A stretch of DNA of 64,000 nt from Tolypeutes matacus (taxonomy: Eukaryota; Chordata; Mammalia; Cingulata; Chlamyphoridae), in assembly GCA_026826555.1 (NCBI GenBank), contig JAKSZT010054565.1:1752186-1816185 (forward strand). The letters are read 5' to 3'. Shown one piece after another: positions 12,745 to 25,076 of the stretch. Within the stretch, counting starts at the first letter, position 1. Every line of letters begins with the position of its first letter. A program made the translations under genes and the position numbers. The notes beneath the pieces are model-generated. The model made no database searches. It worked only from the letters and a program-made list of their open reading frames with translations, and was not told the DNA's origin.

Positions 12745-13540
12745 AGAAAAGTGCCCCCGTGGGAACAACCAACGCTCCTCCTTGCCTGTGCTCTCTGCTC
12801 CTGCTGACTGTGCTCCCCATTCCCCAGTGAAGGGGCGAGGCCCCACGAATTCGGCCAACCCTGTATATTGCACATGCTCGATGAGCAGACTGGATTTGAA
12901 CCCAGAAAATCCTTTAATTGCTGCCGCCACTTCTGGCTGGGCTCTGAGAAGGAACTAATTCAAGCACTGATCACTCAACCTGAAATATTATGAATGTAAT
13001 TTCATTATTTGGTCTGCTCAGGTCGCGGGCTGGGGTTATAATAACTGGTTTTGATGAGTTCCTGCTGGAATGGCAATTCCTCCTTCGCTTGCGTGGCTGA
13101 CAACCAACAGACAACCTATCCTTCGATGCCGAAGGCACCAGGCCCTGCCTGGGCCATGAACTGTGTGTGTCCTAGGCCTGCTCCTTGCAGGTGAAAATAT
13201 CAGCATGCACCCAGCCCCAAGCTTCGTGTGTGAAGTGTTTCCCACATGAGCTGTGAGTCCAAGGCACGCACACACCTCACAGTCGTGCACTAGTACCAAG
13301 GTGAGCAGATACTTGCATATTCATGACATGGATGGGAGTCAGACATGCACACACAATCACAGAGGCCCACGTCCCTTCGCCGGCACACACGTGTGTGTGC
13401 AGGGACCAGAACGTGTCTGCAATACACAGGAATGAAAAACCCCAAACTTGTGTGCGCCAGTACTGCGCACGGCCCCAGGGCCACCCTCAGTCACGGTGCT
13501 CTGAGAGGTTGCCGGAGTCACCAACAAGACCTTGTGTCTT
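12745..13540. other. Unique non-coding sequence
   Basis: Nothing recognised. Contains scattered CA/CACA-rich stretches (13260-13440) without a clean microsatellite. Confidence 0.4.
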
Positions 13541-13544
13541 TGGG

Positions 13545-13735
13545 GACAGAAGACCTGGGTTCTGTTCAGACACTGTCCCTTCCCTGGCTGTGTGACCTTG
13601 AGCAAGTAACTTCTCCCCCCTGTGCCTCAGTTTCCCCATCTTTAAAAACAGAGATGGGTATTGTGAGATTCAGTGAGAGAACATTTGTAAAGCATGCAAA
13701 GCCCGGTGGCCAGTACAGGGTGGGCTCAGTCCTCA
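13545..13735 (+). mobile_element. MIR SINE
   Basis: Clear MIR core: 'tgtgaccttgagcaagtaac', 'gcctcagtttccccatcttt', 'gtgagattcagtgagagaac', then the tail. Confidence 0.85.
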
Positions 13736-13977
13736 TGGCCATCACCTCTGCTAACGGCACACCACCAGGTGCCACCTCCTTGCATGCTATCCAGGACCTT
13801 CTCGGACCCACTCACAGCCCTGGCCCCTCTCCCGGGAAACCCCTCACAAGTGTAACTGTCACAGAGAGGGTCCCAGGTGGAAAGCAAGGAAGCCAGTACA
13901 GCCGTCCCTGCCACGCTCCATCACTGTGGGAAACAAGTGGCCAGGTCAGAAATCCTTCACCATTGAAACCCAAGCCC

Positions 13978-14202
13978 GAGAGCAGTTGTGGCTCAAGCGG
14001 TTGAGCTCCCGCCTCCCACATGGGAGGTCCCGGGTTTGGTTTCCGGTGCCTCCTGAAAAAACAAAAACAAACAAACAAAAACAACAACAACAAAAAAAAA
14101 AACTCAGGGAAGCCGATGTGGCTCAGTGGTTGGTCACCGGCTTCTCACATACGCAGTCCCAGATTCAATCCTGGGCCCTGGTACCTCAAAAAACAAAAAC
14201 AA
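13978..14202 (+). mobile_element. Two-headed (dimeric) DAS SINE
   Basis: Two tRNA-like monomers in tandem (13978-14102 and 14106-14202). Each has its own A box, B box and A-rich tail, the first tail being an (AAC)n-like run. A 12-bp exact duplication aaacccaagccc flanks the pair (13966-13977 and 14203-14214), so the dimer appears to have inserted as one unit. Confidence 0.9.
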
Positions 14203-14214
14203 AAACCCAAGCCC

Positions 14215-17004
14215 ATCCCACAGGACACCCACACCACCCCCACCCCAACCCAGTGATGGCAGGCAGGTTTGTCAGACATGATTCTTCATTTATTCACAGC
14301 AACAGAAGCTTGCTGGTGGGTGCAAATATTTGCAGATGAGTTACTGTGCGCCAATGAAGGAAGGTTTTGATTATGAGCTCTCCCCAGAACCCCACCTCCT
14401 GACCTGTGTCTGCTCCACCCCTATGCTGACCAGCCCCCTTCTGGGCCCCCAAGTCTCATGTACAGTGAGCAGGTACCTGGCAGGGCTCCACGCCCTTAGA
14501 ACCTACAGAGGTACCTATGACTCTGGGAGGCCCCTCACGACAACTTGGGGCCTGGCTTGATGGTCGTCCTGCCGTGGCTGGAAAGAGTTACAGGACTTCC
14601 CGCCCCACCCAGAAGACCCACCACCTCCCTGCTCCCAGGGGCCACAGGGAGGGCAGGTGTGAAGTCACTGAGGGCTGGGGGGGCCAGGCCTCCCCTAGGC
14701 AGGCAGGTCTCAGCCTGGGCAAGGTGCAGGATACTGGCCAGACCCTCTCCATCCACTCTGTCCAATCCAAGCCCAGGAGATGGCAAGCATGACCTACTGT
14801 CCAACTCTAAAGAACACCTTCTCAGCTTTGATCTGCCAATTGAAAATCAAGGGAATTCACAGAAATATACATATTTGTAACTTCTCTTGGGGAAAAAAAA
14901 GGGGGCGGGGGGGGGATATTGGCCACCCTGGGCCTGCTTCCTGCTCAGAACTCTCCACTGGAGCCGAGTGGCTGTGGCCCCTGCAGACGGGGCCACATGC
15001 CCGCTTTCCGTCCCCCGACCCCTATGCCCCATAGTCTCTTCCTTCTCGGCTGCTTCCCTCTGATACAGTTTCTGGTGAACCCTGGAGACCCCACAAAATT
15101 TGGGCTGTCATCTCCCCTTAGCTTTTCCTCTCTCCCATCTCCCTCCTGCCCTGGCGAGCGCAGGCTCTGAAGGCAAAGCTTAAATGCCCCACAGGTGGCT
15201 GTAGCCTTTTGGGGAGGTGGGTGTGTGAGTCCTGGGACTCCTTCCAGGAGCTGATGCAGGCCAGGGGCGGGCCCCCAGGTCGAACACCATTTGGACACAT
15301 GGGCCTTCAGGCCTTCGAAGATCACCAGCTCTGTCCAACCCGGGCTGAGACCCACTGACCAGGGGCTAGAACCCCCAAGGCCTGCTTTGAGGACAGCCAA
15401 GCGAGGTTTGGGGGTGGTGTTTGGACAGGGCCAGCCCTCTCCGTGAATGGCCTTAGGCCCTCCGAGGACAGCCGGAAAATGCCCTGACCACCTCAGGGCA
15501 AGGTGGGAGGCAGCCCTCAGCTTCCTGGTTGCACCCCAGACTGCGAAAACCGGGAAAAAGCTCCCAGGGTGGCTCCAACCTCTCCAGCAGGAGCCAGAAG
15601 CTTCTACCAGGGTTCCCGAGCAGCAGCTGTAGGGGCAGCTGACTCAACTTTTATTCCCCCATGTAAATAAAATTTTACAATGAAAGAGCTCGTCCACGCA
15701 GTTCCATCCTCATGCAAGTTAAAACTGCAGAGCCACAAATTCTGGGAAATAAGCTTTATAACGAAAACATCAGCAGACAACGAGGAGCTTCTGGCTTAAA
15801 TGGCATCTGCCTGGCGGCTCCCAACTTTCTGTAAATATTGTGAGAAGGAGGAGAAGAGGAGGCGCACTGCCCTTAAAAAAGCCACATTAGTGGGGCTGCC
15901 GTCACTGCACAGCCACCGGGAAAGGCAGAGGGGCTCAGCTGAGAGCCCCTCCACCCTCCCCAACCCGTCCCTGTCCCCGAGGCCCGCCCACCGAGTCGCT
16001 GACAAGCACACGCCACCTCGGATGTGCATTGGCCTCAAGAATCAGCCCTTCTGTTGTCATAACTACCACCATGACCTTTACGGTGGCTTTAAAATACCAA
16101 GAGCCACCGAGTGGCCCTGGAGAATGATGACAATCACGGAAACAGCTCTGTTCCGGAGCCTGTGCCACGCCCGGACCCCACTGGACTCCTCCCCATGCTG
16201 GCAGTGGGTGCTGGGTTCCGATGCACTGTGTGCCCTGATGCCGACCCCCTTTGCACCCCTGAGACTCCCCCGGGGGAAGAGGGCAGGCCAGGCAGAAGAG
16301 GCAGCCCTGGGGACTTGCCCTGCCTCCCCCCTTCCCTGGGCTCTGATTTCAGGTGACCCGCACTGAAGATGCCTGCTCAGCGAACGGGGTCAGAGGTGGG
16401 GGAGGCGTGGGGTGCAGCGAGGGGAGGCCGAGCAGGCCCGTGTGGTATCCCTCCTCGGCACCCAGGCTGGAGCCCAGCGTTCCAGACCAGGTGTAATTCT
16501 GGGGCAGCTGAGATGCAGATCTTGGCTGCCTCCCCCTCCCCCACCCCTCGCCCTCCTCCGATTCATTCTGGGCGCTGTGGAGCGGGAAGGAGGTCACCCC
16601 ACCCCTGAAGCGGGCTCTGGGCCTTCCAAGCCATGACTCACGTCGCAGGTGAACAGAGCCTGATTCACCGGCACTGGGGGGCCTGCTCGGGGAAACAATC
16701 GGCTGCTATGGAGACACAGCCCGAAACTGGGGCTTCCTGGGGACAGGGCACGCATTGGGAGCTACCGACCCCATCTGGGCCCTGCCCCGGCATGGCGCAC
16801 AATGGGAGACCCAGTTTTCCAGCCAGGCTGTAATTTCAGAGGGTGTCTTTGTCGTGGGCTTTATCACCTGAAACAGCTGAGGAGACTGGGGGTGGGGGCT
16901 CGTTTCGGGAGGTCCGGCTGCAGCTGGAATCTGCTGGGTGTCGGTAAGAAAGAAGTACAGACTGTGACATTGACTAGTAGCAACAGGCCAGGAAGGCAGA
17001 GGGA
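14215..17004. other. Unique non-coding sequence with possible conserved element
   Basis: GC-rich intronic DNA with a G-run at 14898-14916. Around 15640-15860 an AT-rich patch (gtaaataaaattttacaatg, taagctttataacgaaaac) has the look of a conserved non-coding element. No exon supported. Confidence 0.35.
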
Positions 17005-17200
17005 AAACAGGCTTTGGAACCAGAGAGTTCTGGGTTTGAATCCTAGCTCAGGCTCTCTGGCTGCAGGACTTTGGGAAACTGACAATCTCTCCGAGTCTAT
17101 AAGGGAGGACAGTAGTGCCTGCCTCTTAGGCAGGATGGACGATGAAATGAAAGCACTTAGGGCAGTGTTTAGCAGCCAGTAACCGGCAACTATTACTCTG
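17005..17200 (+). mobile_element. MIR SINE
   Basis: 'gttctgggtttgaatcctag', 'ctgcaggactttgggaaact' and 'gatgaaatgaaagcacttag' follow the MIR consensus in order. Confidence 0.8.
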
Positions 17201-17204
17201 TTTC

Positions 17205-18980
17205 ATGCACATTGATGCTTAATTACATCGTCTCATTTTAAAAATGATCATCATACACGTGTGAGAAGCTCTGGGGTTTTCAAAGCCATTCACGTCCATT
17301 GCTTCAATAGATCTACACAATGATGCTGCATTTTAGTTCAGTTCCTTTACAACATGTCTTGCTCTTATTGGATCCGATCGTCCCAATTTTCCGTTCTGCT
17401 CTCCTTTTTAATTTCCCCACCCCAAGGAACCTTTAGCATAACAATTCTGGGACCATTTTCTATTAATATCAATTTTTGGATTACAGCAATATGATGTCTG
17501 TTTCCTAATTTAATTAGGTGATTCCTGTTATTAGCTCCTACATGCTCATTATTTTTCATTTAGCATATCTTAATGCACCAAAGGAAAGTGAGGCTCCGGC
17601 TAGAGACCTCCAGGGCATCTTTTGCAGGAAGGGGTGAAATGTTTTCTCCACAGGAGCGTGGAGGCACCCAGGAAATTAGGGCCACATCAGAGAAGCAGGT
17701 GTCAGGCAGCTGCAAGCTGGCACGGCCATGTGAAGTGGCCCAGGCTCAGGAGACAGAGGATGAGCCACTGTCGAGATGGGGCCCACTATGGGCACCCCCA
17801 GGCCATGACCCCCCAGGGAGCGCCACAAGAAACTCCATTACGACCCACTCCGTCCACAGCAGGATCCCGTGAAGGCTCCAAAGCCAGTGGCCCCAGGGCC
17901 CACCTCACCCACTGAGCTCAGGGTGCCTAGCCTTGAGGGTGGCGTCTTCTGCCATTTGAGGATTCCATGCTCTGCAGGGGGCATGTCTAAATAAACACTG
18001 CCTGGAAATCAGCATAGGACCCAGGAAGCGGTGCCCCTGGCGCTGTGCCATGCAGCAGGCCCCGCCACCATGCTCCCTCCTGGAAAGAAGCCCTGGAATT
18101 TACAAGGAAAGGCGGGTGGGAGTAGGAAGCTCAAGGCCCATATTTAGAAGGAATCTTTTTGAAAGCATCTCCACCCACAGCTCTGACTTTGAGAAACTGG
18201 TACATTATCTGACGAGGAGAGAGCACCCGAGGAGATCTGAAAATCCGGTGGGCGGTTTTTCCCTGAGTCAAATTCCCTTTGCTGTGGCCCCAGAAAGGAG
18301 AGGCATGGAGGCCCCTGTGAGCCTCTGGTGGTGTTCGGTAAGAGCGTTGGAAGACGCTGCAGGTGCATTGTTTAGAAACATTGGGCTCTGAGAGTCCCAG
18401 CCCTGCTGATTGTGCAATGATATATTGCCAGCTACTTAACAGGATAGATCACTGCAATTACATGTCACTTCTGATATTCACAGTCACAACAAGGATGTGT
18501 CAGCCTCGCAGGGTTTGTAGGAAATATATACGATGCTCCGCAATGCTGTTAGAAGATGGTTTCAGGAAACAGACTCAAGAGGATTCCAATAAAATCCACC
18601 GGCCCAAGGAAAGTAAATGTCGCCGTGGAAACGAGGGGCTGGCGTCCCTGGCCCGAGGAGGAGTGTGGACTTAAGGCACCTTGGCTCAAGGAGGGCAGGC
18701 CTCGTTTGCCGAGAAGTCCAGCCGGCTGCCCCTGCCCAGAGAGGGCAGACAAGGGGTGGCCGCTCCCAGGGCTCTTGGCCTGGTCATGTGGTCAGGGAGT
18801 TGATGGGGACACACTGGACGGTTGGGGACAAGACAAGCCTTCTGACATCGCATGTGGCTGTCAGCATGACGCAGGCAGGGCTATGTGTCCCTGGGCTGGG
18901 AACTGTGGGTGAGAGGGTGAGGGCCACAGGTTCTCCAGTCAACATGGCCTTGCTTGGCCGACCACGGGTCTGCCTCCAGG
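17205..18980. other. Unique non-coding sequence
   Basis: Starts AT-rich (17210-17570), then GC-richer. No gene or clear repeat recognised; an open frame from 18617 to 19411 overlaps a MIR and has no recognisable protein character. Confidence 0.4.
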
Positions 18981-18984
18981 GGAA

Positions 18985-19062
18985 CAAAGCCAGAGTTTGG
19001 GACTCAGACCCACTTGGGTTTGAATCCTGGCTCTGGCAATTCCTAGCTGAGAGATACGGGGT
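18985..19062 (+). mobile_element. MIR SINE fragment
   Basis: 'gacccacttgggtttgaatc' followed by 'ctggctctggcaattcctag' is the MIR promoter/core region. Short fragment. Confidence 0.7.
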
Positions 19063-19064
19063 GC

Positions 19065-20390
19065 TTGGCAGCACTCTGGAAAAGAGCCCAGGCTCCAACT
19101 GCATCTCTGCCAAGACCATGGCACAGCTAATGCAGGAGGTTAGCACTTCAGCTCACCTCCTGGGCACCTCCAAGCAGCCACAGCTCCCTACTCCAGGAAG
19201 CCCTCCTGACTCCTCCAGCCTTCACTGGGGGCTCCTTTCTCAACACCAGCTCTTGAACCAGGAGTCACAGCTTGCTTTGTTCTCTGAGTGTCTCCTGTAT
19301 GAGTTTTGTCTTCCTCTCCCCAAGTTCCCCGAGGTAGGGCTGAAGCTCCCCTCCACTGCTCCCCCAGATTACAGCCTTCCCAGGAAGAGCCTGGGCAGCC
19401 TCCTGCACTGACCCCACAGGCTATGAGCTCCTGAGAGCAGATGCCCAGCCACCCCCTTGTGCTCTGGCTCTTCCCCTACACCCCTACCCACCCCAGGAGA
19501 GCTGAGCAGGCTGGGCTCCCACAGTCTCCACACAGATGGGCACACCCAGGTCCCCCACCCGCACCCCTGCTGGCGAGCCCAGGGACCCAGGCAGGGTAGC
19601 TCCAGCCCAGGGCCAGGGAAGCAGCTGTAGGCAGAAACCGGATCCATGACCGTGACATGTGGCCTGATAGGAGGTGTGGGCAACTCTTCTGGGCACAGAG
19701 ATGCCAACCCCTCTCGCAGGGCACGGCTCTGCAGGTGCTGACGGCCCCAGGCCCTGGGTATATGGGAGGAAGGAGTGAGTGGAGAGGTTGGAGCAGGCTG
19801 GAGGCTGCCTGCTTCTCTCACCTGGTCCTGGGGTGTGGGTGGCTAGGTTCCCCAGGGGGAGGAGTTATAGGGCAATGCCACCCACCTTGGCAGGCGTCTC
19901 AGATGCCTTAAACCTAAACAGAACACATGGTCGCCTGCCCCTCCCCCAGAAACCTTCATCATCCTGATACCACATCTCGCCCTCCTATAGCCTCATCCAC
20001 CCAACTCACCGACTCTGCCCTCAAGCCCTTGAGGTCCTGGAATCCACCAATCTCTGCCCTAGACCTCATCGTTTCTTCTTGGATCCCTCAACACCCTCCC
20101 AGCTGATCTCCTTGAGCTTGCCACAGCTCCTCCTTTGCTTCCTGCCCAGAGTTCTGCAAACTGTAGCCACTAGAGAGCACTTTCTACTGAGCCACAGCTC
20201 ACCCTTGCCTGGGCGAAGACTCGCTCCTAGATCCATGGGTCACACACCATCTCCAAACCACCTGGAGAAGTCCACGCGCCACCCTCTCATGCCTCCAAAC
20301 CTTTATCTGTGCTGTCCTCTCTGCCCCAGCTCTGCTCTGGGCCCCAACCACTGGGACCCAGGGTCACAATTGTTGGGAAGGCAGTATGGG
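19065..20390. other. Unique non-coding sequence
   Basis: C-rich sequence with many short spurious frames on both strands. Nothing recognised. Confidence 0.4.
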
Positions 20391-20397
20391 GCCAGGG

Positions 20398-20522
20398 TCA
20401 ACAAGCAGCCTGCACGATGGTGATGATGATAGGAATCATATGCATTAAAACATGTGAAAGGCTTAGCACAGGACCTGGTGCTTGAAATGCTCAGTATGCA
20501 TTTGCTATTGTTATCATTATCT
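20398..20522 (+). mobile_element. MIR SINE 3' half
   Basis: 'catgtgaaaggcttagcaca' then 'ggacctggtgcttgaaatgc' and 'ctattgttatcatt' match the MIR 3' region. Confidence 0.65.
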
Positions 20523-20524
20523 CT

Positions 20525-20885
20525 GAGTGCCCCCACACCCCACAGGAATGCAGCACACAGACCACAAAACATTGCCAGTCTCTTTGTCTGCTCTATGGGG
20601 TCCACTGTAGCTGCCTCCCCTCTCAGCACCCCAGCGCCAGCCAGGTCCTCACCGCCACCATCCATAGATCTATGACTCCAGAAAGAGCTATGAGCTGCTT
20701 CATCTTCAAGGGGGTGGCCCCACCTAAGAAAGCTCACTCTGTGAAAGCCAAACTTAAAAGAAAAAAACCCCAACTATATAGTGTGCTGGCAACAGAATCT
20801 GTATCATAAGGTTGTTTTTATATTTTAATGAATAAACCAATCAATCTATCAATCAGTATGGCTTCATGGATCACTAACCATAACT
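20525..20885. other. Unique non-coding sequence
   Basis: No gene or repeat recognised; AT-rich after 20750. Confidence 0.35.
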
Positions 20886-20889
20886 TGCT

Positions 20890-21772
20890 GTGCCCCATTA
20901 AAACAGAATCTGTTCCACTTTAAAAATAAAGAAGGGATGATAAAATGAGAACATCAATTTTGTGTAACCCCTAATGAATGTGTGGACCTAGGCACGGTCA
21001 TTGTGGCTGACATCACAAAAGAGAGCGGAAAACGTGACCCTCCCGATGCAAGAACACAACACACACGTGGGAAACTCTAGTGTCCCCCTCCCGCCCCCCA
21101 TCCAACCTATATCTGATCAAGCAACTAGATTTAAGTAATTTATAAGGAATACAGAGAACAGAAGACAATGTTAAACTACAGCAAAGGGACCCACTCAGCA
21201 AAATCCCAACTGGGGGACACTACAGAGCCCATGACCTGGTTTCTTCAAATAAACAACAAGAGGAAAAAAAAGATGGAGAGGGAGCCTAAAGATTAAAAAG
21301 GAGGCTCGCCAGCCAACAGTGGGGTGTAGACCTTATCTGGATACTGGATAAAACAAACTGGGTGTTTGGGGGGGAGTGTTTTTAATATTTATGAGACAAT
21401 TGGAAATTTGAACACTGACTGGCTATCTGAGAATATCAAGGAATTGTTGATATTTCAGGTTTGATAGTGGTAGTGTGCTTATGTTTTTTTTTTTCTTTAA
21501 AAAAGCGTTCTCATCTCTTAAACATATATATATGTGTGTGTATACATATATATGGGGGGATATTTATGGCTGAATTGATCTGGTATATATTTCAAAATCA
21601 TACAGAGGGAGGGAAGCAGATGGGTTGTGAATGAGGCAGCCTGACATGTTAGGGGGTGCTGGGTGATGGGCACATGAGTGATGGGTACATGGAGGTTCCT
21701 TGGACTATTTCAATCTGCCTTTGTGTGTGTTTGGGACTCTAAAATAAAAAGTTCATAAAGAAAGCCAGTTCA
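20890..21772 (+). mobile_element. Ancient L1-type (L1M) 3' untranslated region
   Basis: Carries the recurrent mammalian phrases 'catgacctggtttcttcaaa', 'gatggagagggagcctaaag', 'gagacaattggaaatttgaa' and 'gctgggtgatgggcacatga', ending 'aaaataaaaagttcataaag'. Family assigned from memory. A TA/TG-rich microsatellite (21523-21554) lies inside. Confidence 0.55.
21523..21554. repeat. (TA)n/(TG)n microsatellite
   Basis: Alternating ta and tg units with a nearly palindromic layout. Confidence 0.75.
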
Positions 21773-21784
21773 TAAAAATTCAAT

Positions 21785-24700
21785 CTGCCCAGCCACACAG
21801 GTCTGCCTTCAGCTCTTCTCAGAGCCAGCACATCGGGATTTGCTGTTCCTGGTACTAGTCTGGTCTCCACGTCTTCCGCTTGGGAAAAGGGCCAGTGTGG
21901 TCTCCTCGGTCAAGGGCTGAGCTTCCTGAGGGCAGAAGCCCTGGTTTCAGGCCCTGATGATCCTGGAGACTGGAAAGCAATTGCAACTGGAGAGGTGAAT
22001 CCTTTGCTATGCAAGAAAATCTAATCTTAGAATGCACGGAGGTGACGAGGCAGCTATTCACATCTTAAAAGGTTTAATTTATAATATAGCAACCAATTTT
22101 TGGAATATGGCTTGAGTCACAAAAGGTGGCAACCCCACAGAAGTCCATCAAATGCCTGCTACTTCCCATTTAGACCCGGGAGCTGCTTGGGAGAAACCAG
22201 GAAGATGCCCAGACCCCAAGCGATCCCAAGCAACCAAAATCTCCCACCCACTTTTTCAAGCCCTTGTTCCTGGATCTTCACCTGCCCACCCTCCCCTCCC
22301 GCCTGCATCAGAGCCACAAATAGTACATCCCAGAGAACTCTGTTGTCGGGAAAGTTTTTGCTGTGAAAGCCAGAGCTGCCGCGGTGGAATTCCTTCTGCA
22401 GACGAGCCGAGAGGCCTTGCCGGATCTGGATGGCAGGGCAGCCTCCCGTGTCCGGACCTCCCACGGGCAGAAATCCACAGGGAGAAGGCTTGTCAGAGAC
22501 TCCTGGGGCCACCCAGCCGTGCAAGTGGACACAAACACTTTGTAAGCACCGGTCTCCAACAGGTAAATGTAAGCAAGGTTTATATGCTCAGAGAAGCCAA
22601 CAGGATGGGATTGTTTCACTTGAAAGATCAGAAGAAAATTGTAACTAATGTTGTGGAAAATTACTTTGATATTGCTTTCTCGGTACCGAATCACAATTAG
22701 GCTGCTGTGAGAAGTACAGGGAAAGAATAAATGAATAGTAACAAATCAACACAAACAGCCTGTGTCAGGAGTACTTTGCTCAGGGAAAGTAACAGAAGCA
22801 TTACTTAAAGTTTTATGACTGTGGTTTAGCGAGATTTACCTACAAGGTCAAGGTCTGCCCATCACCTGGCATGTGCACCCAGCCCGAGGCCCCAGCGTGC
22901 TCCGCACCTGGTTCTGCTGCAGGGGGTGCTCATCTCAGCTTTGTGCCGCCCTTGTCGCCCGGCCCAGCCTGAGACTCCAGCTCGCGTCTCCAAGCATGCC
23001 AACGCCACCCTGCCAGAAGCCCCACTCACCCGTGGGCTCCCATGCCACGCCCACAGCCCACAATCCAGCAGCTCCACATGCACGTGCAGGGGCAGGGTCT
23101 ACCCCTGCTCTGCCTTGCCAGCTGGCTGCGGCATGTCAGGGCATGTGCAACGGCCAGCAAACCCCTCCCCCACCAAGGAATACACCACCAGTCCCTGGCG
23201 TAAAACGGACGGGTGCACGCTCCCCCATCCCTGGCGGACCCCACAGACACGCTCAGGCCCTTTCTCCCAGGCGTGGCTCACAGACCCCCTGACACCAGGC
23301 ACGTGCGGACCCTCTGCCCCCAGGTGCGCCCCCACCCCCTCCACACGCGCCTACCCTCAGCCTCCAGCATGCGCAGAGGAGACGCACGTGCCATTCATCC
23401 CAACCAGTGTCTGAGCAACACTTTTCTGGAATTTGCTTCAAGCACAAAAAACACAGTGCGGAGGACCAACTTGCAGCACTGCCCCACCCCCCGGGGGCTT
23501 CGCAGATGGGCAGGGCAGGCTCTGCTAGCACATAGTGGCCAGTGACCCTAGGGCCACCTGTGGCTGCCAAGTCCTCACAGAGGAGCCAGCTGGGTCAAGC
23601 GCCCTGGCTTCTGCAGAAACCCCACCATGGACAGCCGTCACCTGCAGGGATTGGCCCAGGCATGAGTCAGCTCTGATGACTCACACACTGTTCCCTGGGG
23701 GCCGATGGCCTTGGTGGCTTCTGACTGACTGTCCTTAGCCTCCCCCAGGCTGGGCCTCCAGTAGCAGCTGCCAGGCTCCTGCCCTCCCCTCCTGGTGCCT
23801 CAGCCCCTCGGCCGTGCTTAGGGCCACGATTGTGGGCGAGCACCCGTTTGTAGAACGAGACAATAGGGGGCAGAGAAGGAGGCACAGCATGTTGGCCAGT
23901 GAGAGCGGAGGAGGGGCTGGGGGAGGCCGTGGGTTCCAGGACCCCTTTCCTCCCTCCTTGGGGGCCAGGTGACCCTGGGCAGTGCCACCCTCCTGTGCTG
24001 CGGGCTGCAGGCACAGGTGGCTCAGGCATCCCTCTGCCAAAACCTCTGGCCTCCATTGCCCTTTCCTAGGTGTCCCCAGTCACAGCACCTGCAAGTGTGT
24101 ACCTGTGCATCCCTGGGGAGAAGAGTATCTCTGGTGGTACACGAGTGTACCATGTCCTGGAGCATGTGGGCTGGGAGTGGGGGGTCTTGGGCCCCTCCTC
24201 CATCAAGGCTCACAGGACCACTGTCAAGAGACCCTGTCTTCCCCAAGGCAGACTGATCCTTGGTCCCCACCTTGCCATGTTTTTAGGGGACCAGGGGCTG
24301 GGACCCAGAGTGTCACCAGAGTGCTTCAGGGTAGGAACCTTACCCAAGCCCCCCTCCCCACATTTCATCTGCCCTTCCTGCTCTCACCACACTGGCCCCA
24401 TCCCCCAGCAGTTCCCACGGTCCCCAGCAGACTGCAGCTTCTATGTCTCAGTAAGGGTGCTGCCTTCAGGTGGGTTAGCAGGGACAGGTGGAATGGGAGG
24501 TAAGCAGGTAGGGGACCAACAGGAGTGGCTCTCAGCCTCACAGAGCCAGGAGGCACCCCCAAACCTCTGGCCAGCCTGGAGGGGCTGGACTTGAGGGGTC
24601 CCCAGGATTGGGCAGGGAAACCGAGTCACACTTGGGAGGGAGAAATTGTTTACCCTCTGATGTCCTAGACATTGTGGAACAGGCCTGGAGAGGTGGCAGA

Positions 24701-25076
24701 ATCCCCCTGAAATTTGAGTTTCACCAAAGGGCAACATCAGGCTGAACATGGGGTCAGGATCACCATCAAAGGGCTTCCCCAGAGGGGCTGCCCTGTGGCT
24801 ATGCACCAGCCGGAGGCCAGAGGTCAGAGGCCACAGCCCCGAGGCTGGTGGTCCAACATCAGAACGCAGCTGTGCTCCCCATGGAGGTGGAGGCCCTCCA
24901 GGAGGGGCCCAGCCCCCTCCCCCACCTGCCGAGGGTCTCACACAGACTCATGCTCTGGGCAGAGGGTCTGCACTCAGGCCCAGGACCCCGGGGCAGCCAG
25001 GAGCTGAGCATGTGTTCTGCCCCCTGGGTAGGAAGACAGGGGCCAGCGTGTGGCAGGACGGAGCGCGAGGGCTCAC
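21785..25076. other. Unique intronic sequence left of the CHST8 exon
   Basis: GC-rich, with moderately raised CpG at 22370-22480 and 23200-23400. 22540-22730 (e.g. 'gtggaaaattactttgatat') is AT-rich and could be a conserved element. No second CHST8 coding exon recognised. Confidence 0.4.

Larger units (their letters stand above)
1..25076 (-). other. CHST8: Putative CHST8 intron (downstream of first coding exon)
   Basis: The donor at 25076 opens leftward on the minus strand. No frame anywhere to the left encodes the CHST8 stem or the 3'-phosphosulfate-binding sulfotransferase domain, which should give an open frame of several hundred residues. I therefore read this whole interval as intron. 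A short intermediate exon cannot be excluded by eye. Human CHST8 is a gene of well over 100 kb with long introns, which fits. Confidence 0.6.

Noticed and set aside
13345..14004. 219-codon open frame
   Set aside because: Crosses a MIR and enters a DAS SINE, so it is repeat-derived.
18617..19411. 264-codon open frame on the plus strand
   Set aside because: Runs through a MIR SINE and shows no recognisable protein motif; no splice sites or conserved pattern.
22860..23410. CpG island near 23 kb
   Set aside because: CpG is only moderately raised and scattered; C-rich composition alone explains it.
1..25076. Second CHST8 coding exon or the catalytic domain
   Set aside because: No open frame or short segment resembling the stem or sulfotransferase motifs was found on the minus strand; most likely outside the window.
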